This document shows, piece after piece, positions 34,504-44,645 of a stretch of DNA of 64,000 bases (its first letter is position 1; each line of letters opens with the position of its first letter). This DNA comes from Plasmopara viticola (taxonomy: Eukaryota; Oomycota; Peronosporomycetes; Peronosporales; Peronosporaceae), in the NCBI GenBank assembly GCA_001695595.3, contig MBPM02000023.1, positions 806,001 to 870,000 on the forward strand, written 5' to 3'. Both the position numbers and the translations under genes were made by a program. Below the pieces are notes generated by a model. It was not told the DNA's origin. It was given only the letters and a program-made list of their open reading frames with translations, and ran no database searches.

Positions 34504-37289
34504 CATAAACAAAAAAATGTCGTCTCAGCATATTCCGTGTACGTACGAGGAATAACGCCTTATCGCTACGCTTACCCTGATCACACTTATATTTCCAAGC
34601 ATTCGTGGACTGTCAAATAGATTCAAGGCTGATCCAATATTTATAAAGTAGGAGATTTGATTAATCGGCGCGATTGAGCTTATGATGATGTTAAACTTCA
34701 TTGAATTAGATCCAATCACCAGCTTTAACCTAATTATCTTAAAATCAATAACTAGGGCGACTGATTCCTTGCAAAAGATTTAGGGAGCCATGCCGGTTTG
34801 GTCGCGTCTGGGACCTCGAAAAGATTTCACGACGACACTAAAGTGATCCGAATCTACTGTTAGCCAATAGGTTCTTGCTGACAGTCATAAATCTTCACGT
34901 CAAATCTTATCATTTGCGCTAAGATCTACTCACCGCAAAGCGCTCCGCCACACAAGAGTAACTCTGTAATCACTACGAAAGGAAAACCACGTTTGCTTAA
35001 GATGCAGCAAAAATTGCGTCTTTTTGCTATTCTGGAAGCGCCTGAATGCTTGCTTGTCATGTTGACAACAAGGTTATTAGGCTCAGCGTATTATCATTCG
35101 TTTGGATCCCTTCCCACCGCTAAGACATACAGATAGATAGACACTGCTTGCGAAAGATGTATAAGGAAGGAATTGAGTTGATGATGCAGGGTGGAAGGGT
35201 CACAGCGGGCATGACCTAAAGTTCAGCCGTATAACATAAATGGTACGGGGCTGATGTTTTGCTCTGCCGAGAAACTGGGTGGGCATTTCTGGCTTTTGAG
35301 AAAAAGATGAGCTTCAAAGCAGGCCGTAAGAGCCGATTAGTTTAAAATGTAGAAACTTTAAGGTTGTCAGAGACCGATCGTCTACTGCTATAAATGCAGA
35401 AATTAATTTTTTATCTCGATCACAGAGATTAGACAAGATCGTATTTGCAGCAAGAAGAAAGATCATATTTTCTTTCAAAATCGCATACTTGATAGCAAAG
35501 AGCTCCCTAGCACACCTAAAAAGCTTTGTCACCAAATACGACGTCCTCTTTTTGGCCGACGAGCGCTTGTTTATATCAGACTGCGTGCAATCGTTGAATT
35601 AGCGTGCAGTCGAATTGACAAGACAATGCTAGACGCGACAGGGCGGACATAGAAAGCTTTAATTTGATTAGCTAAATACGACATCGACAGAATAGTTTAA
35701 TTGGGCTATCGATACTACATCACATAATATCAAATTGTTTTGTCAGATTTGGTAAAATGCTTAGTAAAATAACAACAGTTTATTATGTATATCGGTCGAA
35801 ACTTACTCCATCGAAGTTGAAGTAGCTTGCTGCTATTGCTACTGCTTCACGACTCATCGAGGCACCCTTGGCAAAAAGTAACTTTTATGCGTTTGTGGTT
35901 ATTCAAAACGGTCGAAAGATGTACTTACCAAGCTTTCCGCTGACGCTTAAACGCCCATTAATCCAGCGTGACTCAAATCTAGCTTTTGGTCTTCCAGAAA
36001 CAAGTCGAGCTTGCGCAGAGGGTTCTTTTTGCCTAAGGGACAAGCCGATACGCGGCTTGTAATAGAAGCACGGCAGCTCACTTTGTGCATTTTAAAAATA
36101 ATATTCATGGCGTCTCAGCTCTGAGTCCTTACCTTTGGTCTAAAAGAAAATATGACTCGGTATTGTCTTGCCCAAATCATTTTCTCCTCGCTCATTTTTT
36201 TTAAATATGGTCTTTGCGAGTTTAGTTTGTACACAAGAAAAGAATTGACGGTAGATGCTTACGCATTCATACTTGATTAACGGAGAATTCTGATTACCGC
36301 CTAAGTACGTACTATTCGCACGTGTCAACTAAGCCGAGCATTGTGACAAGATGATCCTGAATCGCACAGAGTTACTTTAGCCACGACAAATGTGTGTCGA
36401 TGGGCAACTACTTTTTTCAGCATACCAGAAGCAGGCGTATTAGGTGTTTTGACCACTCCAAGGACACGCCCAGCATCAAGACTTTTCTCGGAGTCATTAA
36501 TCATAGCAACATATTAAATGCTATCTAAACTAGCGGTAGGACCTTGAGATTTGGATTGAATCGTTGGAATGACTTAAGGAAGGATCAAGGACTTAATGAC
36601 CATTTTCTTCTCGGCTATCGTATAAGCTGGACGAGCTTTTTGCCAAAGTAAATTACATATTAAAATGGTTCAACATTTAAGATTAGTGAGCACACAGCCA
36701 CGTCTCCTTCGCGCGAGACAAAGACGTAGCCTGTGAAACCTTTGCATTTGCTAAATGAAAAGTGGTGTGGTTGTGTCTCTTTTGTTAGCTGGTCTGGACG
36801 TGAGCACAACCGGAATACGTGACGAAGTCACTGAACGACGTAAATAACACCATAAGCGATGATGAAGACGCAATCAAAATCATTAACGGAGCTGCTTGAT
36901 CAAAAGTGGTGGTCACCGACTGCAGTGTTGTGAGCCATCTAGAAGAGCTATGGCAAGCTGGTCCGCGTAATTCAGCATGCCAGTGGGGCGAGACAGCTTT
37001 CAGAGTGTGACTTATATATGTGCCTGTCCTACATCAAAAACAAGGATCAGCGCTTCATGAGACAAAGCCACACTAGAAAACAACCTAAACTCTCGCAACT
37101 CTTGCGTGGAAAGGTGGGGCATCTCTTAGAAAAAGTTATAAATTAGGTTTTGAAAACAAAAAAAAGCGTTGCCGCTCTTTGAATCCGGCAACGGCAATTA
37201 AAGTTGTACAAGGGATATCACTAATGGCTGCTAAAATGCGATGATAGGACATTTAATATGTCTAAAGCCTTGAATGCACCCGCCATTCT

Positions 37290-37770
37290 CAAATGTTCTT
37301 CTGGGACAACAAGTCTTTCAAATACTTGTGTTGTTGTTTCATGCCATTGTGTTGCGCCAGAAGCAGTACAACACAACTCAATGGCCCAGCAATCCGATTG
37401 AAAAGCTAAATTTTATTGACGTATTACGACCATGATGTACGTTTGGTCCGGATAGTGAGTTTTTACCGCACGAACTTCAATATTAGATCTCCTAGTCCGC
37501 AATTGACGTCCAAGAGGAAACAAATGGTGCGGACTTCCTGGCTTTGTGCTGCTGAAGCTTGTGCAAGAAAGTATGGTGTGCAAAAATTGAAGCAAATCCA
37601 CAGCACAACGATACATCAGTCATGCAAATACAGAATTATCTCAATTAACATGCGCAGACCTGCTTCCATCGAAAAGGAATTTTCAGTAGTGGGGAGAACT
37701 GAGCAAAATACTATCGAGTCTGATCGCATTGTGTGCGGCAATATTTTAGGTATCTCGAACAGCTGAAGAT
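37290..37770 (+). pseudogene. Possible hAT-type transposase relic
   Basis: The frame ending at 37766 contains RRPASIEKEFSVVGRTEQN then a DRIV segment, reminiscent of the SERVFS dimerisation region near the C-terminus of hAT transposases. Upstream sequence has several stops. The call rests on this single weak pattern. Confidence 0.25.
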
Positions 37771-40336
37771 GTGTTTAAAGCAGTCTGATATGTTTGTGAA
37801 TGGGGTATTCTAGCAGAAAATAAATATAAAGATCCGAGATGAAGCTAATTAATTTACAATTTTCAGCTAATTTGGCGCAATTGGATTGATAGTGTTGATG
37901 GGCAAACAAAGCAATCGTTGGAATCCAACGGGATAACAATATCACTGAGTAGTCACCGAAGTGCTGATGAGACTTGCTACGACGCCGTACCGTAACGGGA
38001 CAAGAGCGTTCTCAAAATCGGTACTTTTAATGTTTTTTGCTCAAGTTGAAAGATCGGCCCCCAGTAATCCTAAAGCGTTGGTTATGCCTTACGGAAAGTT
38101 ACAATCAACTGTGCGACGATCTTGGTTTATTTTTTATTCTCATTATTTTGCAAATCAATGTTCGGAGTGTAAGTCTCCTGGCATAAAGTTTAGCAAAGTC
38201 TCTATCTAATCTTCTTGTGTTTTTGTTTTGAATGCGGTATAAATACTATGGACTTTGACATTACTGTAAGCCCAGAGATTAATATGGAAAGCACTGAAGG
38301 CAAAAAAATGGATTAAAACAACACTTACCAAAATTATTGGGTAATGCTATCGTTTGCAATTATGCTTACAAAATGTGTGATTTTTATGCTGCGGAGATTT
38401 TGGCACGTGGGAGGATCAGTTTCTCTTTTAATGTCGATGAGGAAAACTTTTCTCCAAATATTTGGTGAACATCTCCTATTTAAGTAACAGTAATGCTGAA
38501 TCTAGAGAGCCTTCGCAGCAAGAGAAACAGAGAAGCGTACTTTTCCGTGTCATGGCCTTCATTGCCCGTGATTACTTCCCGTAGAGTACTGTCGTTTCTT
38601 GTTGGACCCTTTTTATAGAGTGAGTAAATATCTCGCACGATAGCGACTTCTGCATGCACTCGACGGAAAGCAGGTCATACAGCCTATCTTAAACTGAGGC
38701 CAGTTAAAAGATGTTCCACGAGATTTTTTGCTCCCTTTCTCGTCTGCAATGATGGTGCCACCATTATGAAAAATCAGCTATGAACACCTAGGATTTGGCG
38801 TGGACTTCCCTGCCTTGGTGGATCGGAAGCTCCTAGATCTTTCTACAAGCCTCATCGGTTCACGATGACGTCACACCTAAAACTTAACATTTCTTCATGC
38901 TCTTTTTATAGGAAAGTTAGCGTTTAACAAAATATTTTGGCTTATGTAACTGTCCGTTACAGTGCTTTAACAAATAGACAAAGCCGATTGCGAAAATAAA
39001 CAATTATCTAATGCTGAGTGATTCATTGCGTAGATGATATATAGAAGTGATACGCAGCCATCAGATTTAATTTATTGGCCACCACTCCTTCAAATATGAA
39101 TCAAATTGATTGACTCTCATGTCTTCTGATTGGCTGAACAGTTGATTTTCGGTGGGATATCAAAAGTGCAGGCTGCGTATCAAATCCCTCTCTATTTTAC
39201 GATTTCTTAGAAAGTTCTTTGCCAGACTGCACCGGCAAGTGCTACCAATATTCTTTGGCGCGAATCCGCACGTTACGGTTGGACATAATTTGCTAGGCTA
39301 TCGAGGTACAAGGGTTGTTTATACCCTTGTACGGTTGGATTTAAGAGCGGCTAAACGGTAATTCAGGTCTTTTTGCCTTCGTTGAAACCCTCTACAACTC
39401 TACTCTTGCTCCAGTACTTGGCCAGTCGTTGGACGTCTTTGGACGAGAGGTTTGTTATTAAAAATATCATAAGCATATGTGTTGACGCAATCAATTTTAA
39501 TGTTTTGGGTGTCTAGTCTTTTTTAGTCCTCAGCCAGCTAGTACGAGTAGTGACTCCGTTCTACGCCATGTACTTTACGCGAAGAGACGGCTGTATTGCC
39601 CCCTATTTTGTTTTGAGACCAACCGATTTTGGCTTGGGATGCTTATTTATACTTATACAATGTTAAATTGAAGCGAAACTTGTAGATTGCGCGATTATCG
39701 ATCAGGACAGCTGGGGCCATGAGTGCAGCAGTCGCGGATATCTTGCTTCCGAAAATCGTGCAGCGGCTCATGGAATTCCGTTTGTTAACTAAAGCGTCGG
39801 TTTAAAAAATCTGCTTTTATCGCACCACTTTTTCCAAGTAACAACTTTTGCCTATTACCTGATGCATAAGTCATATCTTTTTTTTTGTTACATGCTTTGA
39901 AGTAGAAACACACATTACAAAACGCTGGTGGCCTTTTCGTGTCAAGCGTGTTGTGGGCTCTGGTGACCCTAAGGAAAATCTTCCTACGCGAATCAAAAAA
40001 AATAAGATGCAGATAATTTTAGATGAGCCCCATCGGCTCAATGTCGATCCTCTATTGAAGCAAACTGCCCTTACTACTCACATGCTTGATAGCGCTTACG
40101 ACTTTTGTTATAAGCGGATATTTCAGCTTTAAATGCTTTTATCTATGTGTGAGTTGGATCGGGTGCTGTGACACTATTTTTATAAAGCTGACATGTTATT
40201 TTCTTACATTGCTACGATTCGTTTTCGAGTATTGTGGGTTTGAACGTTCAATATTTTGAGGATTTAATGATTATCAAAGGCGTGTTATCATTGTTGATGT
40301 AAGGTCTAATGCTCAAGTCATTGGTCAGCTGTTTTA

Positions 40337-40676
40337 AAGGAAAGAGCGTGATTACATTTGCACCGATCGCCAGCTTTTCAAGTTCATTGCCTTTGTTGAA
40401 ACTACATTTCACTCTTTTAAATGGGTCGTCTACGCATCAAGTATACCTGAAAGCCCGAGTCATTTATCATTTCCAGCAATTTCAATGCTTAAGACTATTT
40501 ATGTGTCAGAAAAGGCAAGCAGCGTTGATTATATTAAACATATGTTTTTTCACGTGACTTCAACAACGGACGTCAGGAGCAAGGATGTCTGTAAGGCGCA
40601 ATTTACGGTGCACGGTCGGTGCTTGAATTGCTTGCTAGATTCGGAGCAGAACCTGACAGTAGGGCCCTCACCATGA
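40337..40676 (+). other. Open frame of about 113 codons, unidentified
   Basis: The frame is open after a TAA and reads to a TGA at 40676. It contains well-formed hydrophobic and charged segments (FKWVVYASSIPESP) and no low-complexity bias. A lead ATG occurs only late. It could be an exon or relic of a real gene; START-like proteins common in oomycetes were considered but not established. Confidence 0.25.
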
Positions 40677-40989
40677 AATATCACGGATTAGCGTACACAC
40701 TTTCAGAACAAGTAATTGGAAATTGATTTTGGGAGCACCTATAGCAACACCCCCCTCTGCTTAGAGCTACACCCCCGTCTTTATGCTGACCAATCAAATC
40801 ACAGCTACATATTTTTTGCCAATTATGCAATTAGTGGGATGCTGATGGATATGGGCAGGTACGCTTGTTGTGTCAATCTTCGCGAAGACCATTACGGCAT
40901 TTCCTTTTTGCTTGCGAGATTTGTGATGCCGCAACATGCTCGAATAGAGATGGCTCTCAGCGTGTGGAACTCTGTGCAACAGAACCCAC

Positions 40990-41034
40990 AGGGCGACCAC
41001 GAGCACTGTGGTGTAACGACTAAGCTATACGAAC
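40990..41034 (-). pseudogene. tRNA-like head, decayed and partial
   Basis: Keeps the acceptor-D-arm start (GTTCGTATAGCTTAGTCG) and part of the anticodon stem; the rest has diverged or is deleted. It is the outermost unit of the minus-strand half of the array. Confidence 0.6.
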
Positions 41035-41370
41035 GCTAACCATAACTACCTTGCTCAGTACTTACAAACACGAAATCCGTTTATTATTGCAAACCATGCA
41101 TACAATAACGGATCAATGCATACCACAGTTTTTAATTATTTGTATGTTCACACATCCCCCAGACAACTGCATGACACTTTGACGTTGCGAAGAGACAAGA
41201 CTGGTATACATGAAGCAACATCGTTTGCTTTTGGAAATTTCTTGTTTGCTGCAAGACTCTGATATTCTGGTGTGCTCGGTAGTATATGACAATATACACA
41301 ACAATAAGAAAAGCCAAAACGGTAAAGAAGCAACTTGACGGTAAATTACGGCCGTTGAGACCCAAATCAT

Positions 41371-41442
41371 GGTCATACAGGGGCTCGAACCCGGGACCGC
41401 AGCGTTATAAGCACTGTGCTGTACCGACTGAGCTATACGACC
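41371..41442 (-). tRNA. tRNA-Ile(UAU)-like
   Basis: A 72-nt cloverleaf plus discriminator A. The acceptor stem GGTCGTA/TATGACC pairs fully with one G-U, and the anticodon stem CAGTG/CGCTG pairs. The loop CTTATAA gives anticodon TAT. The T-loop TTCGAGC keeps the invariant A58. Defects are one mismatch in the D stem (GCTC with CAGC) and one in the T stem. No intron and no encoded CCA. It is the best-preserved B box in the array. Function is uncertain because the family is clearly drifting. Confidence 0.6.
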
Positions 41443-41859
41443 GCTCACTAGATTTTCCTTGCTCAGTACTTACAAACCCGAAACCCGTTTACTATTGCAA
41501 ACCATACGAGCACACTGATGCTAAGTTTATTCGCTATCTGCCAAGTTATTTTACATTCCAGTCAGTCTTTGGGACAGTTCAACAAGAAATGAAGTCATTG
41601 ATTCTACCAAGGCATGGTTGTTAAGTATTTGTATGTTCACACATCTCCCCGACAGCTGCATGTCGCTTTAAAATTGCGAAGAGACAGGACCGGTATGTTT
41701 GAGGCAACATCGTTTGCTTTTGGTTATTTCTTGCTCGCTGTAAGACTTTGACATTCGGGTGTGCTCGGCAGTATATGACAATATACACAGCAAAAAAATT
41801 AGCTAAAACGGTAAAGAAGCAACTTGACGGTATATTACGGCCGTTGAGACCCTAATCAT

Positions 41860-41931
41860 CGTCATACAGGTGCTCGAACCCTAGACCGCAGCGTTGTCAG
41901 CACTGTGCTCTACCGACTGAGCTATACGATC
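41860..41931 (-). pseudogene. tRNA-like head with GAC anticodon
   Basis: Same 72-nt architecture. The loop CTGACAA would give anticodon GAC (Val) on an Ile-type body. The acceptor stem has lost its first two pairs (GA against CG), so it is probably non-functional. The D and anticodon stems are intact. Confidence 0.6.
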
Positions 41932-42390
41932 GCTCACCAGAACAACCTTGCTCAGATCTTACAAACACAAAATTCGTTTTGGGTCTCAACGGCCGTAATT
42001 TACCGTAAAGTTGCTTCTTTACCGTTTTGGCTTTTTTTTATTGCTGTGTATATTGTCATATACTGCCGAGTACACCCGAAGAAGAAAATATCAAAAGCAA
42101 CAATGTCGCTTCACGCATACCGGTCTTGTCTCTTCGTAACTTCAAAGCGTCATGCAGCTGTCGGGGGGATGTTGTATACAACTAATCAGAAACTATGCCT
42201 TGATAGAACCAATAATTCATTTCTTGTTGAGCAGTCGCAAAGATTGACTGAGATAATAATTTAATCGGCAGAAAACGAATAAACTTATGATAGGTGTGCT
42301 CGTATACATTGATCCGTTATTGTATGCAGGGTTTGCAATAATAAACGGATTTCAAGTTTGTAAGTACTGAGCAAGGTAATTATTTTGAGC

Positions 42391-42462
42391 GGTCGTACAG
42401 CTCAGTTGGGAGAGCACAGTGCTAATAACGGTGCGGTCCTGGGTTCATGCCCCTGTATGACC
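42391..42462 (+). tRNA. tRNA-Ile(AAU)-like
   Basis: 72 nt with loop CTAATAA, anticodon AAT. The acceptor stem pairs fully. Defects: one G-G mismatch in the anticodon stem, and T-loop TTCATGC in which the invariant A58 has become T, weakening the internal B box. Likely a degenerate copy of a real tRNA-Ile gene. Confidence 0.5.
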
Positions 42463-42881
42463 ATGATTTGGGTTACAACGGCCGTAATTTACCGTCAAGT
42501 TGTTTCTTTACCGTTTTGGCTTTTCTTATTGCTGTGAATTTTGTTATATACTGCCGAGCACACCGGAACAAGAAAATATCAAAAGCAAACAATGTCGCTT
42601 CACGCATACTGGTCTTTTCTCTTCGCAACTAAAAAGCGTCATGCAGCTATTGGAGGGATGTGTGAGCATACAAATAACTAAAAACTATGCCTTGATAAAA
42701 TTGATGAATTCATCTCTTGTTGAGCTGTCGCAAAGATTGACCGGGATGTAAAATAAATCGGCAGTTAGCGAATAGATTTGGCATCAGTGTGCTCGTATGC
42801 ATTGATCTATTATTGTATGCATGGTTTGCAAGAGTAAACGGATTTTGTGTTTGTAAGTACTGAGCAAGGTAATTCGTTAGC

Positions 42882-42953
42882 GGTCGTATAGCTCAGTCGG
42901 TAGAGCACAGTGCTAATAACGCTGCGGTCCTAGGTTCATGCCCCTGTATGACC
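42882..42953 (+). tRNA. tRNA-Ile(AAU)-like
   Basis: 72 nt, anticodon AAT, with perfect acceptor (one G-U), D and anticodon stems. The T arm has one or two mismatches and the same A58-to-T change as its neighbour at 42391. A T-rich run suitable for Pol III termination lies about 50-65 nt downstream. Confidence 0.55.
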
Positions 42954-43374
42954 ATGATTTGGGTATCAACGGCCGTAATTTACCGTCAAGTTGTTTCTTT
43001 ACCGTTTTGGCTTTTTTTATTGCTGTGTATATTGTCATATACTGCTGAGCACACCGGAACAAGAAATTATCAAAAGCAAACAATGTCGCTTCACTCATAC
43101 TGGTCTTGTCGCTTCGCAACTTTAAAGCGTCATGCGGCTGTCGGTGGGATGTGTGAACATACAAATAACTAAAAACTATGCATTGGTAGAACCAATGAAT
43201 TCAATTCTTGTTGAGCTGTCGCAAAGATTGACCGGGATGTAAAATAAATCGGCGGATAGCGAATAAACTTGGCATCAGTGTGCTCGTATGCATTGATCCG
43301 TTATTGTATGCATGGTTTGCAATAGTAAACGGGTTTCGTGTCTGTAAGTACTGAGCAAGGTAGTTATGGTGAGC

Positions 43375-43392
43375 GGTCGTATAGCTCAGTTG
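43375..43392 (+). pseudogene. tRNA-like head truncated by insertion
   Basis: Only the first 18 nt (acceptor strand and D-arm start) remain; the sequence then changes abruptly to the insertion. The normal array spacer is present on its 5' side, so the truncation is at the 3' side. Confidence 0.8.
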
Positions 43393-44430
43393 AAGGTCGT
43401 CTATATTATGTAATATAGGCGAATGTCTACCCAACTTGCCTGGCGTAGTATCTATTCTAAACTACTCTAGTGTACTATATATAATTCTGCATTCTCCCCC
43501 AAAATAGGAATATACAAAAATTCATGTAATTTCCTTTTTATAGGGAAACTACATAATTTATGTTTTTCCCGTATTTTTTTTGGATTTAATCCAATCACTG
43601 GCCTGGGAGAGTCTCGGTTCTACACTTTTGCCCCCCTTTTGACTTCAACTTCGGGCGAAAAAGGCCTTTTAGACCCTTTGTGCGTGGCAACGTTGCTCGA
43701 TAACCGCGGTCGATCAACAGCCGAAACTTTTGGCACTTGGGCAGCACATACAGCGCCCATTGCATGCCAATTGCTCACGCGTATCAAGACTTCTAGTGCT
43801 TAAACGGAAGTTTGGTCTTTCAGCACACTATCGCGTCGCTTCACGACGGCGTAACCCGCAGCCCAATCTGTGGGCCGACCCATTTTTGGGATCGTTATAC
43901 TTTATAAGAAGAAAATCCCTCGCTTCTTTTTCGTCGTGAGGAGTGAATTTTTTTTGATACTCCAGGCCTCACAGTAAAAATAAAAAAAAGTGACCGGTAT
44001 GGCCTCACAGGTAAATTGGCCTTTTAGGCCTCTTCGGGTCACCATGACCACTGGGGTTCAGCTCTCAGACTTCATCAAGGTATCCCTGGCCCCCCAGGGT
44101 TCACAGAAGACAAAGCTCTTGACTTACGAAGCCGCTTTCTCACTGCTTTGAAGCAGGCGCCCCCTTCTCCGGTCTTTAACGCGGCTGGCTCGTATCCAGT
44201 TACCCTTCAGTTACCCTCCAGGTGCACCGTATGGCTACATCAAGTGCGAGACTTGCGGCAGCGGACCCCAGAAAATTCGGACGTTCTTCAAGTGATGAGG
44301 CTTTACCCGTAAGGGCGCCCGGCAGGCTGCCCGAATAGATAGCACCCACAGCTTCGGACGACGATTTTTAAACGATTGGAATGAACTCAATATTTGCCGG
44401 CATTAACCGTGTTCTTTTCTAGACGTTGGC
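43393..44430. other. Right-hand part of the insertion: 3' UTR or nested retroelement leader
   Basis: No long ORF. A 50-codon plus-strand ORF (43999-44151) starts after an A/T-rich leader with repeated GGCCTCACAG and GGCC-type palindromes, and looks like the start of a retroelement gag. A short GGTGCACCGTATGGCTACATC stretch downstream reads CETCGSG in one frame. The left edge (43401-43418) contains an 18-bp imperfect palindrome. Origin unresolved. Confidence 0.35.
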
Positions 44431-44645
44431 TATTTGTTCATGTGCGCACAGGTCTTGGTGGTGCTGCCTTGCAGGTTATGGGTGATGCCTGGGTGCTGAC
44501 AAGTGAAGCTGTGAAACACGGAATGGGTCTTCAGCGAGTCAATCACTTGTTTTAGATCTTGTCTCAGCTGCCGGTCGTACAGGTGTCGAATGTGCGCACA
44601 GAAAGTCGACAATATGACCGAGAGTGCTGGAGTTACCGGTATCGG

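Larger units (their letters stand above)
34192..40336. other. Gene desert with decayed elements
   Basis: No supported gene in about 6 kb. It contains the second copy of the dispersed repeat (34423-34503), a possible hAT relic (37290-37770) and a 12-bp inverted repeat pair at 39049-39060 and 39170-39182. An open 78-codon stretch at about 39900-40131 lacks a start codon and is unassigned. Confidence 0.45.
40990..43392. repeat. Tandem array of ~490-bp tRNA-Ile-like units, with an orientation switch
   Basis: Units share a tRNA-shaped head, a spacer with a CGGCCGTAATTTACCG block, T-runs and a GTAAGTACTGAGCAAGGT block just before the next head. On the minus strand, heads begin at 41034 (decayed), 41442 and 41931. 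At about 41973/41974 the direction flips. Plus-strand heads then begin at 42391, 42882 and 43375, spaced 491 and 493 bp. The last head is cut after 18 bp at 43392 by the insertion. Two more units follow at 51130 and 51624. The many 60-110 codon open frames that share a GRIAQSV start are by-products of these units. Confidence 0.88.

Noticed and set aside
41113..43172. Numerous 60-120 codon ORFs, several beginning GRIAQSV or ending in a WVSTAVIYR-type stretch
   Set aside because: They are translations of the tRNA-like heads and spacers of the tandem units, occur in every copy, and carry no independent protein signal.
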